64,000 bases of DNA from Janibacter alkaliphilus (GCF_013408565.1 NZ_JACBZX010000001.1:2108001-2172000), one strand, 5' to 3'; counted from the first letter of the stretch, positions 33,406 to 42,022 are shown. A program made the numbers and translations. The notes: generated by a model from the sequence alone, not told the origin.

Positions 33406-34185
33406 TCAAGAGGGCACCCGGTGCGGCCGGACGAGGCAGCCGCGGGAGTCGCTGAGGTCGTGCTCGAGCTGGGCGGCGATGCGCCCGGCCAGCTGCTCCA
33501 GGTGGGCGCGCCCGTCGGCGGGGGTGGCCTGCCGCGGGTCGCCGAGCACACCGCTGGGGGAGACTGCGGCCACCCCGCCGGAGCGCAGCCGGGGCAGCAG
33601 GTCGGCGACCGGCTCGCGGGCCCCGGGGACGAAGGGCGGGGCACCGACCTGGTCCGGGCGCAGCGCCTGCATCATCGAGGTCTCGGCGTGCCCGGCGTGG
33701 GCGTCCCAGCCGGGCTCGGCGCAGCTGGTCCACACGACGTCGTGCCCCTCGTGGCGCAGCCGGGTGACCGCGGTCGTGAGCGCCTCGGCGTTGCCGCCGT
33801 GCCCGGTGACGAGCACGACCTGGCGGCACCAGCGCCGGGCGGAGCGGACCAGCTCGAGCACCACCTGCTGCAGCGCCTCGGTGCCGATCGAGACGGTCCC
33901 GGGGAAGCCCTCGTGCTCGCCGCTGGCGCCGTAGCCGAGCACCGGGGCGACCAGGGCAGGTCGCCCGGTCGACCGCAGTCGCTCGGCGACCCGGGCGCAC
34001 ACCGCCGCCGCGATGGTGCTGTCGCTGCTCAGCGGCAGGTGCGGGCCGTGCTGCTCCAGCGCACCGAGCGGGATCAGCAGCGGCCCGGGGTGGTGGCCGT
34101 CGGGCACCGTGGCGGCCCCGACCTGGGGCGAGGTGGCTCGGCCGAGGTCCGCGCCGGTCGGCTCGTCCGGGGCCACGACGTCCAT
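33406..34185 (-). CDS. mftE: mycofactocin peptidase MftE (creatininase family)
   Basis: A 259-residue creatininase-family metallopeptidase. Metal ligands are in LGALEQHGPHLPLSSD (E-x-H and Asp) and in VLVTGHGGNAEALTTA (H and the neighbouring residues), with an EPGWDAHAGHAETSMM block carrying further His and Glu. MftE cuts the C-terminal Val-Tyr dipeptide product from the decarboxylated, crosslinked MftA peptide. It starts 3 bases after mftC and is transcribed with it. Confidence 0.93.
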   Translation of the reverse strand: MDVVAPDEPTGADLGRATSPQVGAATVPDGHHPGPLLIPLGALEQHGPHLPLSSDSTIAAAVCARVAERLRSTGRPALVAPVLGYGASGEHEGFPGTVSIGTEALQQVVLELVRSARRWCRQVVLVTGHGGNAEALTTAVTRLRHEGHDVVWTSCAEPGWDAHAGHAETSMMQALRPDQVGAPPFVPGAREPVADLLPRLRSGGVAAVSPSGVLGDPRQATPADGRAHLEQLAGRIAAQLEHDLSDSRGCLVRPHRVPS

Positions 34186-34188
34186 CGC

Positions 34189-35451
34189 TCAGCCGGGGGT
34201 GACCGTGGCGCGTCCCGGGGCGAGCGGGCTCTCGTCGCACGGCGAGGACGGCGGGCGCGACCCGATGGTCACCGGCACCGGGGCGTTGCGCGTCGGGCCA
34301 CGGTGGCTGTGGTCGCCCGAGGGGCGCGGCCGGTCCGCCTCGGCGGCCGCGGCGAGCGCGCCGGTGGCGTTGCCCTTGACGCACTCCGGGTCGGGGCCGT
34401 CCAGCGGCAGGCCGGTGAAGAACTTCGCGGCCATGCAGCCGCCGCGGCAGGCGTCGTAGGCCGAGCACCGGGTGCAGGCGCCACCGGTCTGCGGCGAGCG
34501 CAGCTCGCGGAAGAGCTCGGCCTCGCGCCACACCGTGCCGAAGCCGGCGTCGCGGGTGTTCCCGGCGAGGAAGCGGTCGTGGATGGCGAAGGGGCAGGCG
34601 TAGACGTCGCCGACCGGGTCGATGAGGCAGACCACCCGGCCGGCCCCGCAGAGGTTGAGCCCGGGCAGGGCGTCGCCGAAGGCGGCCAGGTGGAAGAACG
34701 AGTCCCCGGTGAGCACCCCGTCGCCGTGGGCCACCAGCCAGTCGTAGATCTCCCGCTGCTGCTCCGGGAGGGGGTGCAGGTCGGCCCACACGTCGGCGCC
34801 CCGGCCCGCCGGACGCAGCCGGGTCAGCCGCAGCGTGGCGCCGTGGTCGTCGGCGATCTCCTTGAAGCGGTCCAGCTGCGGCACGTTCTCCCGGGTGCAG
34901 ACCACGGAGAGCTTGGTGTCGCTCATCCCCGCGTCGGCGAGGGTGCGCAGCGCCCGCAGCGCCGCGTCGTAGGTGCCGGCGCCACGGATCGGGTCGTTGA
35001 CCTCCGGGGTGGCCCCGTCCAGGGAGACCTGCACGTCCACGTAGTCGGTCGCCGCCAGCCGGGCCGCCTTCTCCGGGGTGATCCGGAAGCCGTTGGTGGA
35101 GAACTTCACCCCGACGTCGTGCGCCACGGCGTGGTCGACGATCTCCCAGAAGTCGGGTCGCACGGTGGGCTCGCCGCCGCCGATGTTGACGTAGAAGACC
35201 TTCATCGCCTGCAGCTCCTCGATGAGCGCGAAGCACTCGGCGGTGCTCAGCTCGCGCGGGTCGCGCCGACCCGAGGAGGACAGGCAGTGCACGCAGGAGA
35301 GGTTGCAGGCGTAGGTGAGCTCCCAGGTGAGGCAGATCGGGGCGTCCAGGCCGTGCTCGAAGTGGTCCACGAGCCGAGCCCCGGTGCGGACCCGGGGGGC
35401 GGCGGCGTGGTCGGCGGCGGAGCCGGTGCTGCGCTCGGGGGCGAGGGTCAT
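34189..35451 (-). CDS. mftC: mycofactocin radical SAM maturase MftC
   Basis: A 420-residue radical SAM protein. The SAM cluster cysteines are in TYACNLSCVHC (C-x3-C-x2-C). A C-terminal SPASM region holds further cysteines (CGAGRVVC, CPFA, CTRCSAYDACRGGC, CVKG) for auxiliary iron-sulfur clusters. MftC decarboxylates the C-terminal tyrosine of MftA and forms the Val-Tyr crosslink. The last 60 residues are Pro/Arg/Ser-rich and extend past the family core. ATG 35451 overlaps the mftB stop by 4 bp. Confidence 0.96.
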   Translation of the reverse strand: MTLAPERSTGSAADHAAAPRVRTGARLVDHFEHGLDAPICLTWELTYACNLSCVHCLSSSGRRDPRELSTAECFALIEELQAMKVFYVNIGGGEPTVRPDFWEIVDHAVAHDVGVKFSTNGFRITPEKAARLAATDYVDVQVSLDGATPEVNDPIRGAGTYDAALRALRTLADAGMSDTKLSVVCTRENVPQLDRFKEIADDHGATLRLTRLRPAGRGADVWADLHPLPEQQREIYDWLVAHGDGVLTGDSFFHLAAFGDALPGLNLCGAGRVVCLIDPVGDVYACPFAIHDRFLAGNTRDAGFGTVWREAELFRELRSPQTGGACTRCSAYDACRGGCMAAKFFTGLPLDGPDPECVKGNATGALAAAAEADRPRPSGDHSHRGPTRNAPVPVTIGSRPPSSPCDESPLAPGRATVTPG

Positions 35452-35711
35452 GAGGTCCTCCTGGTGATCATCCGCTGCTGGGCCAGCCGGTCCAGGGCGG
35501 CGCCGAACCCGGGACGCAAGGCCACGGGCACCCCGGCCCGGGCCAGCGCGTCGTCGACGGTGGGTGCCGCGGCGAGCCCCTCGACCACGGCGACGAGGCG
35601 CCGGTCCTTGAGGAAGGTCAGCCGGCGGCTGTGGAAGTCGTAGAGCAGGGCGCCGAACGGCTCGGGGCGGATCGCCACCGAGCCGTTCAGCTCCCAGGCC
35701 TGGTCGAGCAC
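35448..35711 (-). CDS. mftB: mycofactocin peptide chaperone MftB
   Basis: An 87-residue RiPP recognition element-type protein. It has the family pattern WELNGSVAIRPEPFGALLYDFHSRRLTFLK near the N-terminus and a helical C-terminal half. MftB binds the MftA leader and delivers it to MftC. The start is GTG 35711, 27 bases after mftA; no strong ribosome binding site is visible. Confidence 0.92.
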   Translation of the reverse strand: MLDQAWELNGSVAIRPEPFGALLYDFHSRRLTFLKDRRLVAVVEGLAAAPTVDDALARAGVPVALRPGFGAALDRLAQQRMITRRTS

Positions 35712-35738
35712 GAGCGTCGTCCGTCTCGGGGGGCGGCG

Positions 35739-35861
35739 TCAGTAGACGCCGCACATGCCGTCGATGGACACGTCCTCGACGAGGTCGTCGGCCAGCGCCT
35801 CCGGCGGTGCGGTCTCGGCCTCGACCGGGGCGTCGGTGTCGGTGCGGTCCTCGGGGGTCAT
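35739..35861 (-). CDS. mftA: mycofactocin precursor peptide MftA
   Basis: A 40-residue peptide: an acidic leader rich in Asp, Glu, Ala and Thr, ending in the invariant IDGMCGVY. The last two residues, Val and Tyr, become mycofactocin after MftC and MftE action. The ATG at 35861 is preceded by GAAGGAG at 9 bases (minus strand). Upstream in-frame codons are not supported by homology. It opens the leftward mft operon and faces the mno gene across a 328-bp spacer. Confidence 0.95.
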   Translation of the reverse strand: MTPEDRTDTDAPVEAETAPPEALADDLVEDVSIDGMCGVY

Positions 35862-35953
35862 CGCGGTGCTCCTTCTCGCTGGTCCGACGCGGCCGGCGGG
35901 ACGTCGTCCTCGGTCCGACCCGTATCGCCGCACGGTCGACGGCGACACCGCTC

Positions 35954-35959
35954 ACGCTA
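35954..35959 (-). promoter_or_regulatory. -10 box for the mft operon
   Basis: TAGCGT within CTAGCGT on the minus strand, the same heptamer as the box before mno. Transcription would start near 35947, giving a leader of about 85 bases before mftA. Confidence 0.42.
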
Positions 35960-36004
35960 GGAAGGCGCCCGCCGAGGGCACACCCGTCTGGGGGGCAGGC
36001 CGCA

Positions 36005-36053
36005 CCTGCCGGACCGGGCAGGGGTGCACCGACGCCCTGCCCGACCGGGCAGG
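36005..36053. promoter_or_regulatory. paired dyad operators in the mftA-mno spacer
   Basis: Two copies of the dyad CCTGCC-N6-GGCAGG lie at 36005-36022 and 36036-36053, their starts 31 bases apart or about three helix turns. They sit in the middle of the spacer, roughly 50 bases from the mft -10 box and 90 from the mno -10 box. The spacer from 35862 to 36189 contains no gene. The dyads are the best candidate sites for the LuxR-type regulator encoded at 41342 or another alcohol-responsive factor. Confidence 0.6.
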
Positions 36054-36139
36054 TGCCCGCGCTGCCCGGCCCGGCGGGCGCCGCCCGGGCGGGGCGGGCG
36101 GTTCCTCGTCCTCGTCTACCCGTGGCCGGTCCCGATCCC

Positions 36140-36145
36140 TAGCGT
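36140..36145 (+). promoter_or_regulatory. -10 box for mno
   Basis: TAGCGT within CCCTAGCGT on the plus strand, 44 bases before the mno ATG. The surrounding heptamer matches the one in the mft promoter on the other strand. No clear -35 box is present, consistent with activator dependence. Confidence 0.42.
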
Positions 36146-36189
36146 CGGCCTCACCACCCCCGATCGCCCTCACCGAGGAGGAGACGACG

Positions 36190-37482
36190 ATGCAGGTCGA
36201 CGAGCTGCTCAAACCATTCCCGATCAAGGAGTTCCACCCCTTCCCGCGGGGGCTGCTCGGTCCCGGGTCGCACGAGATGATCGGGCCCGAGGCGCTCAAG
36301 CTCGGCTTCCGCAAGACGCTGGTGATGACCTCGGGCCTGCGCGGCACCGACATCGTCCACAAGATCGTCGAGTCGATGAAGTACCACGGGCTCGAGGTCG
36401 TCGTGTACGACCAGGTCGAGTCCAACCCCAAGGACTACAACGTCATGGACGCGGTCGGGCTCTACCAGGACAACGAGTGCGACAGCTTCGTCTCGATCGG
36501 CGGCGGCAGCTCGCACGACGCCTGCAAGGGGGCCCGGATCTCGGTCGCCCACGACGGCCGCAACGTCAACGAGTTCGAGGGCTTCAACAAGTCCGAGAAC
36601 CCGAAGAACCCGCCGCACATCGCCGTCTCCACCACCGCCGGGACCGGCTCGGAGACCTCCTGGGCGTACGTCATCACGGACACCACGACCGACCCGGACA
36701 ACCCGCACAAGTACGTCGCCTTCGACGACGCCTCGGTGACCACGCTGGCCGTCGACGACCCGGTGCTCTACTACGACTGCCCCATCGACTACACCGCCCA
36801 GTGCGGCTTCGACGTGCTCGCGCACGCCTCCGAGCCGTACGTCTCCCGGCTCAACTTCGAGCCCTCCCTGGGCAACGCGCTGCATGCGGTGAAGCTCACC
36901 TCGCAGCACCTGCGCCAGGCGGTCTGGAACGGCGAGGAGCTCTCCGGGCGCGAAGGGATGATGTACGCCCAGTACATCGCCGCGCAGGCCTTCAACTCCG
37001 GCGGTCTGGGCATCGTGCACTCGATCTCGCACGCCGTCTCCGCCTTCTACGACACCCACCACGGGCTGAACAACGCCATCGCGCTGCCGCGGGTGTGGGC
37101 CTTCAACATGCCGGCGGCCTACCAGCGGTTCGCCGACATGGCCGAGGCGATGGGTGTCGACACCCACGGGATGACCAAGGTGCAGGCCGCGGACGCGGCG
37201 CTGGAGGCGGCCATCCGGCTGCTGCGCGACGTCGGCATCACCGAGAAGTTCACCGACGTCACCCAGGACAGCTACTCCAAGAACCGCCTGGGGCAGGGGC
37301 CGACGAAGTTCTACGAGGACAGCCCGACGATCGTCGGCGACGACGCGGACATCGACCGGATCACCAACCACGTCCTCGGCGACGCCTGCACCCCCGGCAA
37401 CCCCAAGGAGTGCACCTTCGAGACCGTGCGTCCGGTCGTCGAGCACTGCCTCAACGGCGACCTCGACGAGCTGCTGCCGTGA
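36190..37482 (+). CDS. mno: NDMA-dependent methanol/alcohol dehydrogenase
   Basis: A 430-residue iron-containing-type (group III) alcohol dehydrogenase. It has the NADP-binding SIGGGSSHDACKG and TTAGTGSETS, and metal ligands Asp and His in GFDVLAHASEP and two His in GIVHSISHAVSAFYDTHHGLNNA. It is closest to actinobacterial methanol:NDMA oxidoreductases, decameric enzymes that hold NADPH tightly and need mycofactocin as the electron acceptor in the cell. GAGGAGG-type ribosome binding site precedes ATG 36190. It is divergent from the mft operon and upstream of the MoxR/VWA pair. Methanol, ethanol or diols are all plausible substrates. Confidence 0.92.
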   Translation: MQVDELLKPFPIKEFHPFPRGLLGPGSHEMIGPEALKLGFRKTLVMTSGLRGTDIVHKIVESMKYHGLEVVVYDQVESNPKDYNVMDAVGLYQDNECDSFVSIGGGSSHDACKGARISVAHDGRNVNEFEGFNKSENPKNPPHIAVSTTAGTGSETSWAYVITDTTTDPDNPHKYVAFDDASVTTLAVDDPVLYYDCPIDYTAQCGFDVLAHASEPYVSRLNFEPSLGNALHAVKLTSQHLRQAVWNGEELSGREGMMYAQYIAAQAFNSGGLGIVHSISHAVSAFYDTHHGLNNAIALPRVWAFNMPAAYQRFADMAEAMGVDTHGMTKVQAADAALEAAIRLLRDVGITEKFTDVTQDSYSKNRLGQGPTKFYEDSPTIVGDDADIDRITNHVLGDACTPGNPKECTFETVRPVVEHCLNGDLDELLP

Positions 37483-37594
37483 GCCGGGCCGCGCCGTCCG
37501 GGCCCCGACCCGCACGGTGCGGCCCCCTCCGGGGGAGCGCACGACGGGCGGCGAGGCAGCCGTCCGACCCTGGCGAGCACGCGGGAGAGAGCCG

Positions 37595-38875
37595 ATGACG
37601 ACCACCGAGACCGACACCGAGAGCGACACCGAGACCGACACGCTGACCTTCACCGACGTCGGCGACGCCCGGCAGCGGCTGGCCGACGTCGGCTACCTGA
37701 CCGACGAGCGCCTGGCGACCACCACCTTCCTGCAGGGGGCGCTCGGCAAGCCGCTGCTGCTCGAGGGCCCGGCCGGCGTCGGCAAGACCCAGCTGGCGCA
37801 GAGCGTCGCCCAGGCCACCGGCCGCCGGCTGCTGCGGCTGCAGTGCTACGAGGGGCAGGACGAGACCAAGGCCCTCTACGAGTGGGACTACGGCAAGCAG
37901 CTGCTCTACACCCAGATCCTGCGGGAGAAGATCAACCAGGTCGTCGCCGACGCCCCGGACCTGCCCTCGGCGGTGGAGATGATCGCCGCCCAGGACAGCA
38001 TCTTCTTCTCCGAGCGCTTCCTCGCCCCGCGGCCGCTGCTGGAGGCGATCCGCTCCGAGGACCCGGTGGTGCTGCTCATCGACGAGGTGGACCGGGCGGA
38101 CGAGGCGCTGGAGGCGGTCTTCCTCGAGCTGCTCGCCGAGTTTCAGGTCTCGGTGCCCGAGGTCGGCACCTTCGCCGCCCGGCACATCCCGCTGGTGGTG
38201 CTCACCTCGAACAACACCCGCGACCTGTCGGCGGCCCTGAAGCGCCGGTGCCTGCACCTCTTCCTCGACTACCCCTCCGCCGAGCGGGAGCTGGAGATCA
38301 TCCGGTCCAAGGACACCGGGCTCTCCGACGCCCTGGCCGGCCAGCTCGTCGAGGTCGTCCGCGGCCTGCGCGAGCTGGAGCTGCGCAAGGCACCGAGCAT
38401 CTCCGAGACGATCGACTGGGCGCGCACCCTGGCGGTGCTCGGGGTGGACGAGCTCTCCGCGCCGGTGGTCGCCGACACCCTCAACGTCGTCATGAAGTAC
38501 GAGCGGGACATCGGCCTGGCCACCCGCCAGATCCCGCGGCTGCTCGATCCCAACGCCACCGTGCCGGAGCCGCACCACCACCATCACGGGCACGAGCACC
38601 ACCACGGCCACGGGCACGCCCACGATCACGGGTCGGCCTCGGGGCACCCGCACGACGAGCCGCCGGGCTCGGGGCGGGTGGCGGCCGCGACCGGCCGGTC
38701 GGAGAGCGCGGACGGACCCGACGGGCGTGAGGTGCGCGCGGCCAAGGACGAGCCCGGCCGCCACGACGAGGCGTACTACGGCTCGCCCAGCGCGCTCGCC
38801 GGCTCGCGGCGGCGCTCGGTGACCTCCGGGCAGGGGTCACGCTCCTTCCGCACCGCACGCAAGCGCCCGGTCTGA
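37595..38875 (+). CDS. MoxR-type AAA+ ATPase with His-rich C-terminal tail
   Basis: A 426-residue AAA+ protein. After an acidic, Thr-rich N-terminus comes Walker A GPAGVGKT (residues 58-65), Walker B VVLLIDEVDRAD, and sensor 1 in VVLTSNNTRD. Residues 327-345 contain 13 histidines with Gly, Asp and Glu, a probable metal-binding segment, followed by a basic, disordered tail. MoxR proteins act with VWA partners to insert cofactors or activate enzymes (for example NorQ/NorD, CbbQ/CbbO, CoxD/CoxE). Its place right after mno suggests that it matures or loads metal into that dehydrogenase; this is inference. Confidence 0.88.
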   Translation: MTTTETDTESDTETDTLTFTDVGDARQRLADVGYLTDERLATTTFLQGALGKPLLLEGPAGVGKTQLAQSVAQATGRRLLRLQCYEGQDETKALYEWDYGKQLLYTQILREKINQVVADAPDLPSAVEMIAAQDSIFFSERFLAPRPLLEAIRSEDPVVLLIDEVDRADEALEAVFLELLAEFQVSVPEVGTFAARHIPLVVLTSNNTRDLSAALKRRCLHLFLDYPSAERELEIIRSKDTGLSDALAGQLVEVVRGLRELELRKAPSISETIDWARTLAVLGVDELSAPVVADTLNVVMKYERDIGLATRQIPRLLDPNATVPEPHHHHHGHEHHHGHGHAHDHGSASGHPHDEPPGSGRVAAATGRSESADGPDGREVRAAKDEPGRHDEAYYGSPSALAGSRRRSVTSGQGSRSFRTARKRPV

Positions 38876-38885
38876 GGGGCCCGGC

Positions 38886-40412
38886 ATGGAGGGCGCGCTG
38901 CACCGGTTCATCCGCTACCTGCGGCTGCACGGGATGCGGGTCAGCGTCGCCGAGGCGCTCGACGCCCTCGAGGCCGCGGCGCAGGGCGGGATCATGTCCG
39001 ACCGGGAGCGGCTGCGCTCGGCGCTCGCGGTGACCCTCGTCAAGGACCGGCGGGACATGGAGGTCTTCGACGAGGTCTTCGACCGCTTCTTCCGGCTGCG
39101 CCGGGTGGTGCCCGAGGAGGAGGGGCACGGTCACGCCCACGACGACCTCAGCGACACCGGCGAGCTGACCGACCTGACGCTCTCGGAGGAGCTCTCCGAC
39201 ACCCCGCAGCAGGGTCACAGCCACGGCGCCCCGAAGGACATCAAGGACTTCTTCAAGCCCGAGGACATGGCCGAGCAGTACAACCTGCACCAGGAGGCGA
39301 ACAAGCTCGACCTGGCGTCGATGACCGACGAGGTGGTGCTCTCCAAGGACGGCGCCGGCACCCAGGGTGAGGCCGCCCGGGTGCAGGTGACCACCTCGCG
39401 GCTGCACAACCCCGGCACGCCCGGGACGCTGGCCAAGCAGCCCGGCACCGAGCTCGACGTCGAGCTGTCGGTGGCCGAGGAGCTCGCCCTGCTCAGCTGG
39501 CTCGGCGAGCCCGACGACGAGCTGGCCGAGCTCGCCCCGGACATCGACGTGGCCGAGCTGCGGGAGCGGCTGGCACCTCTCCTGGAGAGCCTGCCGGAGC
39601 GGATCAAGGAGCACCTGCAGGCGCTGATGTCTGCCGAGGCGGAGGTCGAGGAGCGCGAGCTGGACGTGGCCCGCGCCGAGGTGCTGGCCGAGCCCGACCG
39701 GCTCGCCTTCGAGGAGTCGGTCCGGCGGCTGCTGCGCGTGCTGCGCGGCGCGCCGCGACCCCGGCGGCACGTCGCCGGGAGCGGCACGATCGACCCGCGC
39801 CGGACGATGCGCGCCAACATGCGCTTCGACGGGGTGCCCTTCCGCCCGGTGCTGGTGAGCAAGCGCGAGGACCGGCCGCAGCTGCTCGTGCTCTGCGACG
39901 TCTCGCTCTCGGTGCGGGCCACCTCCGGCTTCGCGCTGCACCTGGTGCACAGCCTGCAGTCGGTGGCCTCGAAGGTGCGCTCCTTCGCCTTCGTCGACGA
40001 GGTGGTCGAGGTGAGCGACCTCTTCGCCGACCACCACGTGCAGCAGGCCCTCTCGATCGTCATGGCCGGCGAGGGGGACGGCGGCGTCATCGACGTCGAC
40101 GCCGACTCCGACTACGGGGCGGTGCTGCGGCAGTTCCTCGAGGAGTTCGGCGGCGCGATCACCCGGCGCACCACCGTGGTGATCATCGGCGACGGGCGGG
40201 GCAACGGCCGCGACCCCGGCCTGCGCGCCTTCGAGGAGATCGCCCGCCGGGCCCGGCACGTCGTCTGGCTGACCCCCGAGCCGCGCTACTCCTGGGGGCT
40301 GGGCCGGTGCGACCTGCCGCTCTACGAGCCGGACATCGACCACATCGAGGTGGTGCGCAACCTCGGCGGGCTGGAGACCTTCAGCCATCGCATGGGCGAG
40401 GTGCTGGTGTGA
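38886..40412 (+). CDS. VWA domain protein (CoxE-like), partner of the MoxR ATPase
   Basis: A 508-residue protein. A helical N-terminal region contains two histidine clusters, H81/H83/H85 (EEEGHGHAHDD) and H111/H113 (QQGHSHG). The C-terminal half from about residue 310 is a von Willebrand A domain with the metal site LCDVSLSV (D-x-S-x-S) and a later GDGRGNGRD. It starts 10 bases after the MoxR gene and overlaps mftM by 4 bp. VWA proteins of this type bind target enzymes while the MoxR ATPase supplies energy. The shared histidine enrichment of both partners points to handling of a metal ion. Confidence 0.87.
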   Translation: MEGALHRFIRYLRLHGMRVSVAEALDALEAAAQGGIMSDRERLRSALAVTLVKDRRDMEVFDEVFDRFFRLRRVVPEEEGHGHAHDDLSDTGELTDLTLSEELSDTPQQGHSHGAPKDIKDFFKPEDMAEQYNLHQEANKLDLASMTDEVVLSKDGAGTQGEAARVQVTTSRLHNPGTPGTLAKQPGTELDVELSVAEELALLSWLGEPDDELAELAPDIDVAELRERLAPLLESLPERIKEHLQALMSAEAEVEERELDVARAEVLAEPDRLAFEESVRRLLRVLRGAPRPRRHVAGSGTIDPRRTMRANMRFDGVPFRPVLVSKREDRPQLLVLCDVSLSVRATSGFALHLVHSLQSVASKVRSFAFVDEVVEVSDLFADHHVQQALSIVMAGEGDGGVIDVDADSDYGAVLRQFLEEFGGAITRRTTVVIIGDGRGNGRDPGLRAFEEIARRARHVVWLTPEPRYSWGLGRCDLPLYEPDIDHIEVVRNLGGLETFSHRMGEVLV

Positions 40413-41332
40413 GCGTGGGCGCGATCGAGGCCCTCGCGCCGGCCCGGGGAGGCTGCTACCGGGACGGGGTCATCACCGTGCGGCCACGCAGCCCGGTGGC
40501 GCCGCGCCGGCCCGGCGGGCTGCGGACCGCGCACTTCGACCTGCTGCGCGAGGACGGTGAGCTGGTGCTCGAGCACGCCCTGACGCTGGCCGGTGTCGAC
40601 GACGACCTGGCCGGTCTGCTGTCCGAGGAGCTCTTCGAGCCCGGCTGGCTGCGCGGCGCCGACCTCTTCGAGCGGGTCTTCACCGGCGTCGTGCTCACCT
40701 GCGACGACGACCCGGTGACCGCGTGGGCGGCCTTCTACGAGAACACGTTACGGGCGGTGGACAGGGCGGCGCCGGGCGACGCCGACCTGCCCGCGCCACC
40801 GGAGGGCGGCGCCGGGCACGGCACGGTCGCGGGCTACGCGCCGGTCTACCGGAGGGTCGCCGCGCTGGTCCGGGGCCGGTCGGTGCTCGAGCTGGGCAGC
40901 TGCTTCGGCTTCCTCGCGCTGCGCCTGGCCGACCGGCACGAGGTCATCGCCTCGGACGTCTCCTCCGGGACGATGGACCTGCTGCAGGTCATGTCCGGCC
41001 GGATGGGTCTGCCGCTGGACACCCTGGTCTGCGACGCGGCGCACGTCCCGCGAGCGGACCGCAGCGTGGACACCGTGCTCGCGGTGCACCTGCTCGAGCA
41101 CCTGGAGCCGGAGCACGCCGGCCGGGTGATCGGCACGGCATGCCGGCTGGCCCGGCAGCGGGTGGTGGTGGCGGTGCCCCTGGAGGAGCGACCGAGCGAG
41201 CAGTACGGCCACCTGTGGGCGGTCACCCTGGATGCGTTGCAGCGATGGGCCGACGGCGCTGCCGGATGGTGCGGCGAGGTCTCCGAGGACCACGGTGGCT
41301 GGCTCGTGCTGGACCGGGTCGAGCGCGGGTGA
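40409..41332 (+). CDS. mftM: mycofactocin oligosaccharide methyltransferase MftM
   Basis: A 307-residue SAM-dependent class I methyltransferase. It has VLELGSCFGFLALRLADRHEVIASDVSSG as the SAM-binding motif I and following acidic residue, and LAVHLLEHLEPEHAGRVI as the post-motif region. It matches MftM, which methylates a glucose of the mycofactocin oligosaccharide. The GTG start overlaps the VWA gene's stop (GTGTGA). It is the last gene of the mno operon, so cofactor decoration is co-expressed with the dehydrogenase and not with the mft operon. Confidence 0.86.
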   Translation: MSVGAIEALAPARGGCYRDGVITVRPRSPVAPRRPGGLRTAHFDLLREDGELVLEHALTLAGVDDDLAGLLSEELFEPGWLRGADLFERVFTGVVLTCDDDPVTAWAAFYENTLRAVDRAAPGDADLPAPPEGGAGHGTVAGYAPVYRRVAALVRGRSVLELGSCFGFLALRLADRHEVIASDVSSGTMDLLQVMSGRMGLPLDTLVCDAAHVPRADRSVDTVLAVHLLEHLEPEHAGRVIGTACRLARQRVVVAVPLEERPSEQYGHLWAVTLDALQRWADGAAGWCGEVSEDHGGWLVLDRVERG

Positions 41333-41341
41333 GACGGCCGG

Positions 41342-42022
41342 TCACAGCAGGCCGCGCTTGGTCGCCTCGTAGACCGCCTCGGCCCGCCCGGAGACCTCGA
41401 GCTTGCGCAGGATGTTGCCGACGTGGAACTTCGCGGTGGTCTCGCTGATGTAGAGCCGTCGACCGATCTCGGGGTTGCTCAGCCCGTGCGCCAGCAGGTC
41501 GAGCACCTCGCCCTCGCGGGTGGACAGGGTCGGCGGGGCGCTCGGCGGGGCCTGCATCGCCCGGACCATCGCGGAGGCGCTGCGGGCGTCGAAGGCGGAC
41601 TCCCCGGTGCTCACGTCGTGGATCGCGCCGACCAGGGCGCCGGTGTCGACGTCCTTGACGACGTACCCCTTCGCCCCGGCCCGGATCGCCTCGGCGACCA
41701 GCTCGTCGTCGATGAAGGTGGTCAGCACCAGCACCGCGACCTGCGGGTGACGGGTGGTGATCTCCCGGGCCAGGTCGAGCCCCTCGGCGTCGCTGGAGGT
41801 GGAGAGCTTGAGGTCGAGCAGGACCACGGTCGGGGTCACCCGGTCCAGCACGGCCAGCGCCTCGCCGACCGAGGAGGCCTCGGCGACCACGTCGATCTCC
41901 GGCTCGCGCTGCAGCACCGCGCGCAGCCCCTGGCGCACGATCGCGTGGTCGTCGACGAGCATCACCGAGATCGCGGCCGGCCCGCCGTCCTCGCGGGTCG
42001 CGGGGTTTGTTCCTGGCGTCAT
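41342..42022 (-). CDS. mnoR: LuxR family response regulator (MnoR-like)
   Basis: A 226-residue NarL/FixJ-type response regulator. The receiver domain has the acidic pair in MLVDDHAIVRQGL, the phospho-accepting Asp in VVLLDLKLST near residue 72, and the Lys in YVVKDVD. The C-terminal HTH has LSTREGEVLDLLAHGLSNPEIGRRLYISETTAKFHVGNILRKL. The mno/mft context matches the MnoSR system that activates alcohol dehydrogenases in Mycobacterium smegmatis; identity with MnoR is inferred. It overlaps the kinase gene by 4 bp and likely binds the dyads upstream of mno or the Fe-ADH gene. Confidence 0.87.
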   Translation of the reverse strand: MTPGTNPATREDGGPAAISVMLVDDHAIVRQGLRAVLQREPEIDVVAEASSVGEALAVLDRVTPTVVLLDLKLSTSSDAEGLDLAREITTRHPQVAVLVLTTFIDDELVAEAIRAGAKGYVVKDVDTGALVGAIHDVSTGESAFDARSASAMVRAMQAPPSAPPTLSTREGEVLDLLAHGLSNPEIGRRLYISETTAKFHVGNILRKLEVSGRAEAVYEATKRGLL

